Shown here: positions 21,576 through 30,317 of the stretch, one piece after another
Layout of the letters: each line of letters begins with the position of its first letter
Numbering within the stretch: position 1 is the first letter of the stretch
Assembly (NCBI RefSeq): GCF_012986595.1
Contig: NZ_JAAQYM010000001.1
Span: 372,001-436,000 of the forward strand
From: Pseudomonas koreensis
Lineage (GTDB): Bacteria > Pseudomonadota > Gammaproteobacteria > Pseudomonadales > Pseudomonadaceae
Length of the DNA: 64,000 bases
Reading direction: 5' to 3'
Program-made: the position numbers and the translations under genes
The notes under the pieces: generated by a model
What the model was told of the DNA's origin: nothing
Seen by the model: the letters and a program-made list of their open reading frames with translations, nothing else
Databases searched by the model: none

Positions 21576-23006
21576 TTATTCAGCCAGTTTGAAGGTGATG
21601 AAGCTGGCCCGGCCTTGGCGCAGAACGCGCATCGACACCGAACGGTTCTTCGGCAACGCCTTGGCAATGTCGGCGAACTCCTTGGTAGAGCCGATCGCCT
21701 GATTGTTCAGGTGAGTGATCACATCACCCGGCTGCAGACCGATCAAGGCCGCAGGACCGTCCTGAACTTCCTTGATGACCACCCCGCCTTTGAGGTCGTA
21801 GGTTTTCTTCTGCTCAGCGGTCAGTTCAACCACCGAAACGCCGAGGCGGTTGCTGCTGCTTTCCGCGCCGGACTTCGGCAGTGCTGCCAGCTCTTTGTCC
21901 TCATCCGGAATCGCGCCGACAGTCAGCTCGACATTCTTGCGCTTGCCGTCACGAATCACTTCAAGGCTGGCCTTGGCACCCGCCTTCAGTGCACCCACCA
22001 GATGTGGCAGGTCGGCAGACATGACGATCGGCTGGCCGTTCATGCTCAGGATCACGTCGCCTACTTGCAGGCCGCCCTTGGCTGCCGGACCGTCATCCTG
22101 GATCTGCGCAACCAGTGCACCGGCCGGCTTATCCAGACCGAACGACTCGGCCAGATCCTTGTTCACTTCCTGAATAACGACGCCCAACCAGCCACGGCTG
22201 ACCTTGCCACCGCTCTTCAGCTGATTGGAAACGTCCATCGCCACATCGATAGGGATGGCGAACGACACGCCCATGAAGCCACCGGAGCGGGTGTAGATCT
22301 GCGAGTTGATGCCGACAACTTCACCATTGAGGTTGAACAACGGGCCACCGGAGTTACCCGGGTTGATCGGCACGTCGGTCTGGATGAAGGGAACGTAGTT
22401 TTCGTTCGGCAGGCTCCGGCCGACGGCGCTGACAATGCCTTGGGTCACGGTGTGGTCAAAGCCGAATGGCGAACCGATCGCCACGACCCACTGACCGGCC
22501 TTCAGGTCTTGGGACTTGCCGAGCTTGAGCACCGGCAGATCCTTGCCATCGATTTTCAGCAGGGCCACGTCGGAACGTGGATCGGTGCCGATCAACTTGG
22601 CTTTCATTTCACTGCGATCAGCCAGGCGCACGAGGATTTCGTCGGCGTCGGCAATCACATGGTTGTTGGTCAGGATGTAGCCATCGGCAGAGATGATGAA
22701 GCCCGAACCCAGCGATTGCGCTTCACGTTGACGATCACCGCGCGGCGAACGCTGCTGAGGCGGCATGCCGCGCTCGAAGAACTCGCGCAACATCGGCGGC
22801 AAGCCTTCCAGATCAGGCATCTGCTGGTTCACTTTGCGATCCGGCAGTTTCTGCGTGGTACTGATGTTCACCACTGCCGGCGAGGCCTGTTCAACCAGTT
22901 GGGTGAAATCCGGCAGGTCAGCCGCCTGGGCAGCAGGGACAGCCTGACCTAGCACCAGCACGGTGGCAAAGATGGAGAGATAAGACTTCAAGCTAAGTAT
23001 CGACAT
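21576..23006 (-). CDS. mucD: Periplasmic serine endoprotease MucD (DegP-like)
   Basis: This 476-residue protease degrades misfolded envelope proteins and dampens AlgU activation. The signal peptide ends at AQAAD. The trypsin-like domain has the triad His in TNNHVI, Asp in RSDVALLK and Ser in NPGNSGGP, followed by two PDZ domains (GWLGVVIQEVNKDLAESFGL and the C-terminal GVVIKEVQDGPAALIGLQPGD). ATG 23006 follows GGGAGCTGT. It is the last gene of algU-mucA-mucB-mucD, 210 bases after mucB. That gap contains a hairpin (23101-23123) and no mucC gene. Confidence 0.96.
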   Translation of the reverse strand: MSILSLKSYLSIFATVLVLGQAVPAAQAADLPDFTQLVEQASPAVVNISTTQKLPDRKVNQQMPDLEGLPPMLREFFERGMPPQQRSPRGDRQREAQSLGSGFIISADGYILTNNHVIADADEILVRLADRSEMKAKLIGTDPRSDVALLKIDGKDLPVLKLGKSQDLKAGQWVVAIGSPFGFDHTVTQGIVSAVGRSLPNENYVPFIQTDVPINPGNSGGPLFNLNGEVVGINSQIYTRSGGFMGVSFAIPIDVAMDVSNQLKSGGKVSRGWLGVVIQEVNKDLAESFGLDKPAGALVAQIQDDGPAAKGGLQVGDVILSMNGQPIVMSADLPHLVGALKAGAKASLEVIRDGKRKNVELTVGAIPDEDKELAALPKSGAESSSNRLGVSVVELTAEQKKTYDLKGGVVIKEVQDGPAALIGLQPGDVITHLNNQAIGSTKEFADIAKALPKNRSVSMRVLRQGRASFITFKLAE

Positions 23007-23216
23007 ACAGCTCCCGTTACGACGAGCAGGGTTAAGCGATATGGAGCAAGGAACACCGGGAACCGCAGGCCGGTATTTTTGTTCCGGGAACAACATACAA
23101 GGCCAGAGCCGTGAGGCTCTGACCTATAAAAAACTTTTGGGTGATTTGCAAATGAAAATGCTGAGCAAACATTTCATCTACGACTCGACGAAGAGGTGGA
23201 AGTGACTGAAATCAGC

Positions 23217-24179
23217 TCACTGCTTGCTGGTTGCAGCGCCATCGTTGCGCATCGACAAAGCAATCCGTTCGGCAGTGCCGATTGGAATTTCGCCGACCAC
23301 CGTCACCATCATCTCGCCCTCAGGCGTCGTCAGGCGGCGGGACACAGCGACCGTAGGGCCCAACTGCGTGCGGGTATCGGTCACTGTTGCACCGTTGAGT
23401 GGTTCGAGGAACACCGAGAATCGCGCCAGCCCGTCGTCGTACATCAGGCTGTTGACTTGGGTTTTGGTTTCCGGGTCTTTGTGCGAGGTGCTGCTGGTCA
23501 GTTCGAAGCCTGGCGGTAGCCAGTCGGAATGCCAGAGCTGAGCAGTTTTCACCGCTGAAGCCTTGTCGCTGTCGAGCTTGATTGCCTTGCACTCGGCGCC
23601 GGCTTGCAGATCCTTGTCCGATGGAACTTCGGCGGTATCAAGGCTGGTGAACTGGAAACGTTCGAGCAACTGCCCCTTGTCATTGAGCAGCAATGACTTG
23701 AGCGGCAGGCCCGTCTGTTTGTCCAGATGCAGTTCAAAGCCATAGCGATGCTGGTCTCGCGGCGTCAGCGATACGATCACCGCATCCCGCCCGGCCACGC
23801 GCGACTTGCCGATGACAGCAAGGTCATACCAGTTTTTCAGCTTTTGAGGATCAAGCGCACGAGCGGTCGAGTTGGGAGAGTCTCCCAAACCCGCAATCAG
23901 GGTGCCGCTGACGCATTGAGTATGCCCATCAATGCGCACGACTTCCTGTGCAGAGCCGTCGAGCTGAACCAGCCGCTCGCGGACCTGACCATTCTGGACA
24001 CGATGCCAGATGTTATGGGTAGAAAAACTACCGTTACGCTCGTAGACGAAGGTGCCCTGGAAGCTTTGCTGCTGCTCGGCCTGGCCCAGACGGGTCAACC
24101 AGTCCTGGGCCTCGTCGGCGTGCGCTGGAACAACAAACCAGCCACTGAGCAGAAGCGAAAGTAGAGGTATGGCGCGCAT
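23217..24179 (-). CDS. mucB: Periplasmic anti-sigma cofactor MucB (RseB-like)
   Basis: MucB binds the periplasmic part of MucA and shields it from AlgW cleavage until lipid or lipopolysaccharide signals appear. The 320-residue protein has a signal peptide ending PAHAD, an N-terminal LolA-like domain (FQGTFVYERNGSFSTHNIWHRV, then RLVQLDGSAQEVVR) and a smaller C-terminal domain (WLPPGFELTSS, then MYDDGLARFSVFLEPL). It starts 8 bases after the mucA stop on the minus strand. Confidence 0.96.
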   Translation of the reverse strand: MRAIPLLSLLLSGWFVVPAHADEAQDWLTRLGQAEQQQSFQGTFVYERNGSFSTHNIWHRVQNGQVRERLVQLDGSAQEVVRIDGHTQCVSGTLIAGLGDSPNSTARALDPQKLKNWYDLAVIGKSRVAGRDAVIVSLTPRDQHRYGFELHLDKQTGLPLKSLLLNDKGQLLERFQFTSLDTAEVPSDKDLQAGAECKAIKLDSDKASAVKTAQLWHSDWLPPGFELTSSTSHKDPETKTQVNSLMYDDGLARFSVFLEPLNGATVTDTRTQLGPTVAVSRRLTTPEGEMMVTVVGEIPIGTAERIALSMRNDGAATSKQ

Positions 24180-24187
24180 GATCCTCC

Positions 24188-24775
24188 TTAACGGTTTTCC
24201 ATGCTTGCTGCACGCGCATAAGGCAAGGCGCTTTCAGTACCTTTCAACGCAGCCTGTTGGGCATGCTGGCGCAGGTAGCCTGGCAGACGCTGATCATGCC
24301 AGCCTGGCTGACCTTGCAGAACGCCATTGGCCATTGGGCCTGTGGTTTCCGAGCTTTCCTTATAGCCTGCCAGCACTGCCGGGCCTTTGGCTTGCGGAGC
24401 TACCAGCGAAGGCTGATTGGACTGCTGAGCCAGCTCCACACCCGCGATTTCGTCCTGGTTGTACAGGCGAACACCGGCCAATACGGCAACGGTCACCGAA
24501 GCGGCGACGGCCAGACGACCAAGGCTGCGCCATGGGCCACGGGATACTTTGGCCGGGGCCGTTTCGTCTTCCAGCGCAGCAGAGACTGCCGCAGCGATGT
24601 CCAGACGCGGAAGCAGCAGATCCTTGTGCATGGCTGCCCGAGCGATCTGATAACGAGCCCAGGTCTCACGGGTTTCAACATCGTCCAGTGCATTGATCAC
24701 TCGACGCAATTCCAGTTCGTCCGCTTCGTTATCCATCACTGCGGACAGCGATTCCTGCAGGGCTTCACGACTCAT
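24188..24775 (-). CDS. mucA: Anti-sigma factor MucA
   Basis: MucA is the single-span inner-membrane anti-sigma factor of AlgU. The 195-residue protein has a cytoplasmic sigma-binding domain (MSREALQESLSAVMDNEADELELRRVIN), one membrane span at about residues 86-104 (GRLAVAASVTVAVLAGVRL), and a periplasmic region for MucB binding. The C-terminus ends SMENR rather than the VAV-like end of E. coli RseA-type targets. The gene appears intact, so no mucoid mutation is visible. It lies 30 bases after algU. Confidence 0.97.
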   Translation of the reverse strand: MSREALQESLSAVMDNEADELELRRVINALDDVETRETWARYQIARAAMHKDLLLPRLDIAAAVSAALEDETAPAKVSRGPWRSLGRLAVAASVTVAVLAGVRLYNQDEIAGVELAQQSNQPSLVAPQAKGPAVLAGYKESSETTGPMANGVLQGQPGWHDQRLPGYLRQHAQQAALKGTESALPYARAASMENR

Positions 24776-24805
24776 GGCGTTCCTCTCTTGGCTGTCGCCG
24801 CTGTC

Positions 24806-25387
24806 TCAGTTTTCCTGCAACAACGGCTGCAGGGCTTTATCGATGGCCTCCCGGGCGCGGAAAATCCGAGAGCGCACGGTACCCACCGGACACTGCATGA
24901 CGCTCGCAATGTCCTCGTAACTCAGACCATCGAATTCACGTAAAGTTAACGCCGTACGCAAATCCTCTGGCAGTTGCTGAATGGTTCGATGGACGGTGCC
25001 TTCGATCTCATCCCGCAGCAATGCGCGTTCCGGTGATTCGAGATCCTTGAGGCCATGATCGCCGTCGTAGAACTCTGCATCTTCAGAACTTACATCGCTA
25101 TCCGGCGGCCGGCGGCCGCGTGAAACCAGATAGTTTTTTGCCGTGTTGATGGCAATGCGGTAAAGCCACGTATAGAACGCGCTGTCTCCGCGAAAGTTTC
25201 CTAATGCTCTGTAGGCCTTGATAAAGGCTTCCTGAGCCACATCCTGGGCTTCATGGGTGTCGTGCACGAAACGCACGATCAACCCGAGAATTTTGTGCTG
25301 ATATTTCAGCACCAGCAGATCGAAAGCTCGCTTGTCGCCACGCTGAACGCGCTCGACCAGCTGCTGATCCTCTTCCTGGGTTAGCAT
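24806..25387 (-). CDS. algU: ECF sigma factor AlgU (RpoE, sigma-22)
   Basis: AlgU directs transcription of envelope-stress and alginate genes. The 193-residue protein starts MLTQEEDQQLVERVQRG at ATG 25387. Region 2 contains LGLIVRFVHDTHEAQDVAQEAFIKAYRAL and FYTWLYRIAINTAKNYL; region 4 has LPEDLRTALTLREFDGLSYEDIASVM and GTVRSRIFRAREAI. An upstream extension to 25444 crosses the leader and is not supported. Two AlgU-type promoters lie upstream, so it is likely autoregulated. Confidence 0.97.
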   Translation of the reverse strand: MLTQEEDQQLVERVQRGDKRAFDLLVLKYQHKILGLIVRFVHDTHEAQDVAQEAFIKAYRALGNFRGDSAFYTWLYRIAINTAKNYLVSRGRRPPDSDVSSEDAEFYDGDHGLKDLESPERALLRDEIEGTVHRTIQQLPEDLRTALTLREFDGLSYEDIASVMQCPVGTVRSRIFRAREAIDKALQPLLQEN

Positions 25388-25446
25388 GAACACTCCTCGA
25401 TAAGCATGGAGGAGGCTTGCATAACTAAACGACCAGACTTGCAAAC

Positions 25447-25473
25447 ATAGACTCGGGCTTTTCGCAAAAGTTC
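25447..25473 (-). promoter_or_regulatory. AlgU-dependent promoter, proximal
   Basis: On the minus strand GAACTT (25473-25468), a 16-base spacer and TCTAT (25451-25447) match the AlgU/sigma-E consensus GAACTT-N16/17-TCtga. It lies 60 bases before algU. Confidence 0.85.
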
Positions 25474-25639
25474 TCCCCCTCCAGGCAAGTTTCCTGCGGG
25501 CTCTGATTTGGCACGCACGAAAAACGCAGCGCGGGATAAACCGGCTGCGCGAATAATCTTGTCATCGGTTCGCCGGCAAAAACCCAACCGCAGGTTCTGC
25601 ATTGAAGCCGACACTGTCCCGTGTTTCTGGCAACTGTCT

Positions 25640-25667
25640 ATTGATCTTGGGCCTCTGGCAAAAGTTC
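25640..25667 (-). promoter_or_regulatory. AlgU-dependent promoter, distal
   Basis: GAACTT (25667-25662), 17 bases, then TCAAT (25644-25640) on the minus strand gives a second AlgU-type promoter. Both promoters share GAACTTTTGC. P. aeruginosa algU also has more than one AlgU promoter. Confidence 0.65.
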
Positions 25668-25945
25668 CAATTATTTATAGTCATGCTGAAGCGACATTGA
25701 GCGACCATGCGTTGAAAAAGCCTGTTTCATCCTCGATACAGTCGCCTTTTCCCAAAACGACAGAAAAAAACGTCCGACGAAGCGTCAAGCAATTGTCGTC
25801 ACAGTAGTTTCACAATGCCATACGAGCCCGGCTATTGTGCCGCTCCCCCCCTCTATATACTAGTGGGCTGTGTGGCTGTCTTGACTCGCCGATCCAGCGG
25901 TCATGCGCCACCCCCGATCCGGGTCGCTTTGAGCGGAATCCTGAA

Positions 25946-27562
25946 ATGAGCCAACAGTTTCAACACGATGTTCTGGTCATTGGCAGCGGCGCTGCCGGTT
26001 TGAGTCTTGCGTTGACCCTGCCGGGTCATCTGCGCATTGCCGTATTGAGCAAAGGTGATCTGGCCAACGGCTCGACCTATTGGGCCCAGGGCGGCGTCGC
26101 TGCCGTGCTGGACGATACCGATACTGTCGAATCCCACGTCGATGACACCCTGAATGCCGGCGGCGGCCTCTGCCATGAAGACGCGGTGCGCTTCACCGTC
26201 GAGCACAGTCGCGAGGCTATTCAGTGGCTGATCGATCAAGGCGTCCCGTTCACCCGCGACGAACAGTCCGGCACCGAAGACGGTGGTTTCGAATTTCACC
26301 TCACCCGCGAAGGCGGTCACAGTCATCGGCGCATCATCCACGCCGCCGATGCCACCGGCGCGGCGATTTTCACCACCCTGCTCGCCCAGGCCAGACAACG
26401 CACCAATATAGAGTTGCTCGAACAGCGGGTCGCCGTTGATCTGATCACCGAACGGCGCCTGGGCATGGACGGCGAGCGCTGCCTCGGTGCCTACGTGCTG
26501 AATCGCGCCACCGGCGAAGTCGACACCTACGGCGCGCGCTTCGTGATCCTCGCCTCGGGCGGCGCGGCCAAGGTCTACCTTTATACCAGCAACCCTGACG
26601 GCGCCTGCGGTGACGGCATCGCCATGGCCTGGCGTTCGGGCTGCCGGGTGGCGAACCTGGAATTCAACCAGTTCCACCCCACCTGCCTGTATCACCCACA
26701 GGCCAAGAGTTTCCTGATCACCGAAGCCCTGCGCGGCGAAGGTGCACATCTGAAGCTGCCTAACGGCGAACGCTTCATGCCACGTTTCGACAAACGAGCG
26801 GAACTGGCGCCGCGCGATATCGTTGCCCGGGCCATCGACCATGAAATGAAGCGTCTGGGCGTCGACTGCGTCTATCTCGACATCAGCCACAAGCCTGAAG
26901 CGTTCATCAAAAGCCACTTCCCGACCGTTTACGAGCGCTGCCTGGGCTTCGGCATCGACATCACCAAACAGCCGATCCCGGTTGTGCCGGCGGCGCACTA
27001 CACCTGTGGTGGGGTGATGGTCGACCAGCACGGTCGCACCGATGTGCCGGGGCTGTACGCGATTGGCGAAACCAGCTTCACCGGCTTGCACGGCGCCAAC
27101 CGCATGGCCAGCAACTCGCTGCTCGAATGCTTTGTCTATGCGCGTTCGGCGGCGGCGGACATTCTTGCGCAACTGGACGACATCAGTGCCCCGAAAGCCC
27201 TGCCGGAGTGGGATGCCAGTCAGGTGACCGATTCCGACGAAGACGTGATCATCGCGCACAACTGGGACGAACTGCGGCGCTTCATGTGGGACTACGTGGG
27301 CATCGTGCGCACCAATAAGCGCCTGCAACGGGCGCAGCACCGGGTGCGCCTGTTGCTGGACGAGATCGACGAGTTCTACAGCAACTATAAAGTCAGCCGC
27401 GACCTGATCGAGTTACGCAATCTGGCGCAGGTCGCTGAACTGATGATCTGCTCGGCGATGGAACGCAAGGAAAGTCGCGGCCTGCATTACACCCTCGACT
27501 ACCCGAACCTGCTGCCCGAGGCACTCGACACTATTCTGGTGCCGCCCACCTACGCCGGCTGA
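25946..27562 (+). CDS. nadB: L-aspartate oxidase
   Basis: NadB oxidises aspartate to iminoaspartate with FAD, the first step of NAD synthesis. The 538-residue protein starts [23 protein letters not shown], with the dinucleotide-binding loop at residues 9-21. Further family segments are [41 protein letters not shown], the active-site region FHPTCLY, and [13 protein letters not shown] near residue 385. A longer frame to 25835 has no ribosome site. It diverges from algU across a 558-base region and its 3' end overlaps the convergent ygfX by 32 bases. Confidence 0.97.
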   Translation: MSQQFQHDVLVIGSGAAGLSLALTLPGHLRIAVLSKGDLANGSTYWAQGGVAAVLDDTDTVESHVDDTLNAGGGLCHEDAVRFTVEHSREAIQWLIDQGVPFTRDEQSGTEDGGFEFHLTREGGHSHRRIIHAADATGAAIFTTLLAQARQRTNIELLEQRVAVDLITERRLGMDGERCLGAYVLNRATGEVDTYGARFVILASGGAAKVYLYTSNPDGACGDGIAMAWRSGCRVANLEFNQFHPTCLYHPQAKSFLITEALRGEGAHLKLPNGERFMPRFDKRAELAPRDIVARAIDHEMKRLGVDCVYLDISHKPEAFIKSHFPTVYERCLGFGIDITKQPIPVVPAAHYTCGGVMVDQHGRTDVPGLYAIGETSFTGLHGANRMASNSLLECFVYARSAAADILAQLDDISAPKALPEWDASQVTDSDEDVIIAHNWDELRRFMWDYVGIVRTNKRLQRAQHRVRLLLDEIDEFYSNYKVSRDLIELRNLAQVAELMICSAMERKESRGLHYTLDYPNLLPEALDTILVPPTYAG

Positions 27563-27983
27563 ACTTGAGCCGCACCCGCAGGCGTCGGTGCACATCCGCC
27601 GCCTGCGCGTCGCGTGGTACGCAGATCGATCTGACGCGCCACTCCCCACGCAAACGAAACCGCAGCACCACGATCAGCGGCAGCGCCAGGCTGTCGGGGC
27701 GCAGTTGCGCCGCTTGCCAGCCGCCGGCCTGATTCCACAACTGCCAGCCATCGGCATCACGCCGCAAACCGCAAAATGCCTCGGGATGCGTCAACAGCAC
27801 CTGCCGTGGCAACACCCAAACCCCGTGTGCCAGACAGGCAAAAGCCCCAAGCAGACTGGCCCAGAGCGGAATCGAAAGCAGAGTCAAAGCACCCAGAGCG
27901 AACGCCTGGGCCAACAGATACGCCGCCAGCAGCTGCCGTGAGGCATGCCAGCGGCATTCGAACGTGTTACTTGGGCTGAACAC
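27531..27983 (-). CDS. ygfX: YgfX family membrane protein
   Basis: This 150-residue protein has two membrane spans near residues 18-60 ([24 protein letters not shown] and [15 protein letters not shown]) and a soluble C-terminal part ([18 protein letters not shown]). YgfX (CptA in E. coli) was described as interacting with SdhE or as a toxin-like membrane protein; its role is disputed. It overlaps the upstream sdhE gene by 17 bases, the usual pairing. The 3' end overlaps nadB, so the two mRNAs are complementary over 32 bases. Confidence 0.85.
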   Translation of the reverse strand: MFSPSNTFECRWHASRQLLAAYLLAQAFALGALTLLSIPLWASLLGAFACLAHGVWVLPRQVLLTHPEAFCGLRRDADGWQLWNQAGGWQAAQLRPDSLALPLIVVLRFRLRGEWRVRSICVPRDAQAADVHRRLRVRLKFSRRRWAAPE

Positions 27984-28221
27984 GGTCCAGAATCATCCGG
28001 ACCATGCGCTGCAGCTCAGGGTCTTCGGATTCGCTGCGCTCCATGAACCAGCCGAACATGTCCTGATCCTCACAGGTCAGCAGACGGACATACAAATCGC
28101 GATCGACCTGGTTGAGGTGCGGATACACCTCTTTCACGAACGGCACCAGCAGCACGTCAAGTTCCAGCATGCCGCGACGGCTGTGCCAGAAGAGGCGATT
28201 GAGTTCAACTTGTTCGACCAT
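27967..28221 (-). CDS. sdhE: Succinate dehydrogenase FAD assembly factor SdhE
   Basis: SdhE helps attach FAD covalently to the SdhA subunit. The 84-residue protein starts [22 protein letters not shown], with the conserved RGMLELD segment (residues 16-22), then [32 protein letters not shown], typical of the YgfY/Sdh5 five-helix family. ATG 28221 follows GGAGG; a longer frame to 28272 extends into the promoter region shared with the divergent ygfZ gene. It forms an overlapping pair with ygfX. Confidence 0.95.
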   Translation of the reverse strand: MVEQVELNRLFWHSRRGMLELDVLLVPFVKEVYPHLNQVDRDLYVRLLTCEDQDMFGWFMERSESEDPELQRMVRMILDRVQPK

Positions 28222-28370
28222 GGAGCCCTCCTCAAATAGGCGCGCAGTATACAGCCCCGGCGCGGGTCGCACAGTCGGCTTTGGTCGGGCACCTCCGATC
28301 CTTTATCAACTACCCATTTCAACAACGCGCCCTTATGATGTGCCCCAGACTTTTTACCCTGCGATGACCC

Positions 28371-29312
28371 ATGGCCGATTCTGCTTTTTTCTGCACCCTG
28401 TCTCATGAAGGCGTACTCGCGGTTCGCGGCGTGGATGCCGGCAAGTTCCTGCAAGGCCAATTGACCTGCAACCTCAATTACCTCAGCGACAGTCAGGCCA
28501 GCCTTGGCGCGCGCTGCACGCAAAAAGGCCGGATGCAGTCCAGCTTCCGTATTCTGCTCGACGGCGATGGCGTGCTGCTGGCGATGGCCAGCGAGTTGCT
28601 GGAGCCGCAACTGGCGGACCTGAAAAAGTACGCCGTGTTCTCCAAATCCAAATTGACCGACGAAAGCGCCGCCTGGGTGCGTTTTGGTCTGGAATATGGC
28701 GACGCGGCACTGAGCAGCCTCGGTCTGGCGTTGCCTGCACAAACCGACAGCGTGGTGCGCAGCGCCGGTCTGATCGCCCTTCGTGTCTCGCCCAATCGTG
28801 CCGAACTCTGGGTGCCGGCCGATCAGGCCGATACCCTCAAGACCCAACTGGCCGCTGCCCTGCCTGAAGGCGAGCTGAACCAATGGTTGCTGGGGCAGAT
28901 CCGCGCCGGCATCGGTCAGGTCATGCCGACCACCCGCGAGCTGTTCATCCCGCAGATGCTCAACCTGCAAGCCGTCGGCGGCGTGAGTTTCAAGAAAGGC
29001 TGCTACACCGGCCAGGAAATCGTCGCGCGCATGCAGTACCTGGGCAAGCTCAAGCGGCGCCTGTATCGCGCACAACTGGATGCAGCCGAACTGCCGGAGC
29101 CGGGCACCCCGCTGTTCGCTCCAAGCCACGGCAGTGCCATCGGCGAAGTGGTGCTGGCCGCTCGCGGTGAAGAAAAAATTGAACTGCTGGCGGTGTTGCA
29201 GGCCGAAGCTGCCGAAGCGGGTGATTTGCACCTGGGCGCCCTCGAAGGGCCGGCCCTGCATTTGCTCGACTTGCCCTATGAACTGGATCGCGACCGCGAA
29301 ATCCAGCGCTGA
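28371..29312 (+). CDS. ygfZ: Folate-binding protein YgfZ
   Basis: YgfZ binds tetrahydrofolate and supports iron-sulfur enzymes such as MiaB. The 313-residue protein has the GcvT-like fold with the signature KGCYTGQE near residues 206-213, and the N-terminal FLQGQLTCNLNYL segment. It is read away from sdhE, which joins two genes of flavin and iron-sulfur maturation in a divergent pair. An HDOD gene follows 33 bases later. Confidence 0.93.
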   Translation: MADSAFFCTLSHEGVLAVRGVDAGKFLQGQLTCNLNYLSDSQASLGARCTQKGRMQSSFRILLDGDGVLLAMASELLEPQLADLKKYAVFSKSKLTDESAAWVRFGLEYGDAALSSLGLALPAQTDSVVRSAGLIALRVSPNRAELWVPADQADTLKTQLAAALPEGELNQWLLGQIRAGIGQVMPTTRELFIPQMLNLQAVGGVSFKKGCYTGQEIVARMQYLGKLKRRLYRAQLDAAELPEPGTPLFAPSHGSAIGEVVLAARGEEKIELLAVLQAEAAEAGDLHLGALEGPALHLLDLPYELDRDREIQR

Positions 29313-29345
29313 CCGCAGCCTTATGCAACACCCTAGAGAATCTAC

Positions 29346-30167
29346 ATGAGCGAGCTGGCGGATAAAGTCCAACAGGATTTGGTTGAGGCCATCGATAACG
29401 ATGACCTGGTTCTGCCAACGTTACCGGAAGTGGCCCTGCAAATCCGCAAGGCCGCCGAAGACCCGGAAATCAGCGTCAGCACCCTGAGCAAAGTCATCGG
29501 CCGGGACACGGCGTTATCGGCGCGCCTGATCAAAGTGGTCAACAGCCCGTTGCTGCGCGCCACCCAGGAAGTCACCGACCTGCACACCGCCATCACCCGG
29601 CTGGGCGTGAACTACAGCAGCAACCTGGCCATCGGCCTGGTGATGGAACAGATCTTCCACGCCCGCTCCGACGTGGTCGAACAGAAAATGCGTGACGTCT
29701 GGCGCAAGAGCCTGGAAATCGCCGGCGTCAGCTACGCGTTGTGCCGGCGCTACACCCAGCTCAAACCTGATCAGGCGGCTCTCGGCGGACTGGTGCATCA
29801 GATTGGCGTGCTGCCGATCCTGACCTACGCCGAAGATCATTACGAGCTGCTGTCGGACCCGGTCAGCCTCAACCATGTGATCGACCACATTCACCCGCTG
29901 CTGGGCGACAAGTTGTTGCGGGTCTGGGAATTTCCCGAGCAACTGGTGGCGTTGCCGGGGCTGTATCAGGACTTCAAGCGCGATTCACTGAAGATCGATT
30001 ACGTCGATCTGGTGCAAGTGGCGAGCCTGTATTGCCACAAGGACAGCGATCATCCGTTTGCCCGGATCGATCCGTTGAGTGTCCCGGCGTTTCGCAAACT
30101 GGGGATCGACCCAGAGAACACTGCACTGTGCGCGGATCTGGAAGAATCGCGGACGATGTTTTACTGA
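29346..30167 (+). CDS. HDOD domain signalling protein
   Basis: This 273-residue protein consists of an HDOD domain (about residues 17-215), a relative of HD phosphohydrolases without clear catalytic metal residues. Visible segments are LPEVALQIRKAAEDPEISVSTLSKVI, then VINSP-like VVNSPLLRATQEVTDLHTAITRLG and LGGLVHQIGVLPIL. HDOD proteins act as scaffolds in two-component or c-di-GMP signalling, for example in motility control. The partner is unknown. It may share a transcript with ygfZ. Confidence 0.88.
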   Translation: MSELADKVQQDLVEAIDNDDLVLPTLPEVALQIRKAAEDPEISVSTLSKVIGRDTALSARLIKVVNSPLLRATQEVTDLHTAITRLGVNYSSNLAIGLVMEQIFHARSDVVEQKMRDVWRKSLEIAGVSYALCRRYTQLKPDQAALGGLVHQIGVLPILTYAEDHYELLSDPVSLNHVIDHIHPLLGDKLLRVWEFPEQLVALPGLYQDFKRDSLKIDYVDLVQVASLYCHKDSDHPFARIDPLSVPAFRKLGIDPENTALCADLEESRTMFY

Positions 30168-30169
30168 TC

Positions 30170-30300
30170 GTGGCGAGGGAGCTTGCTCCCGCTGGGCTGC
30201 GAAGCGGCCCCAAAACCAGGCGGCCTCCCTTCATCAGACAAACCGTGCACTCAGGATCACGACTGCTGCGCAGCCGAGCGGGAGCAAGCTCCCTCACCAC
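30170..30300. repeat. Paired 'gagggagcttgctccc' repeat
   Basis: GTGGCGAGGGAGCTTGCTCC and its inverted copy GGAGCAAGCTCCCTCACCAC flank about 90 bases. It lies between convergent genes (HDOD and TctE). Five further copies are in this window, all intergenic, as expected for a Pseudomonas REP-type or REPIN-like element. Confidence 0.9.
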
Positions 30301-30317
30301 AAAAACCATCTCGGCTG

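Noticed and set aside
21615..22952. 445-codon plus-strand frame over mucD
   Set aside because: Antisense of mucD; low-complexity His/Arg/Gln-rich translation.
23101..23123. Hairpin between mucB and mucD as a terminator
   Set aside because: GGCCAGAGCC-GTGA-GGCTCTGACC has no T-run on the minus strand, so termination is not supported.
25901..27340. 479-codon minus-strand frame over nadB
   Set aside because: Antisense of a well-recognised nadB gene; no ribosome site or domain.
30170..30300. Possible CRISPR-like repeats in the 'gagggagcttgctccc' elements
   Set aside because: Copies are inverted pairs at scattered sites, not direct repeats with regular spacers, and no cas gene is present.
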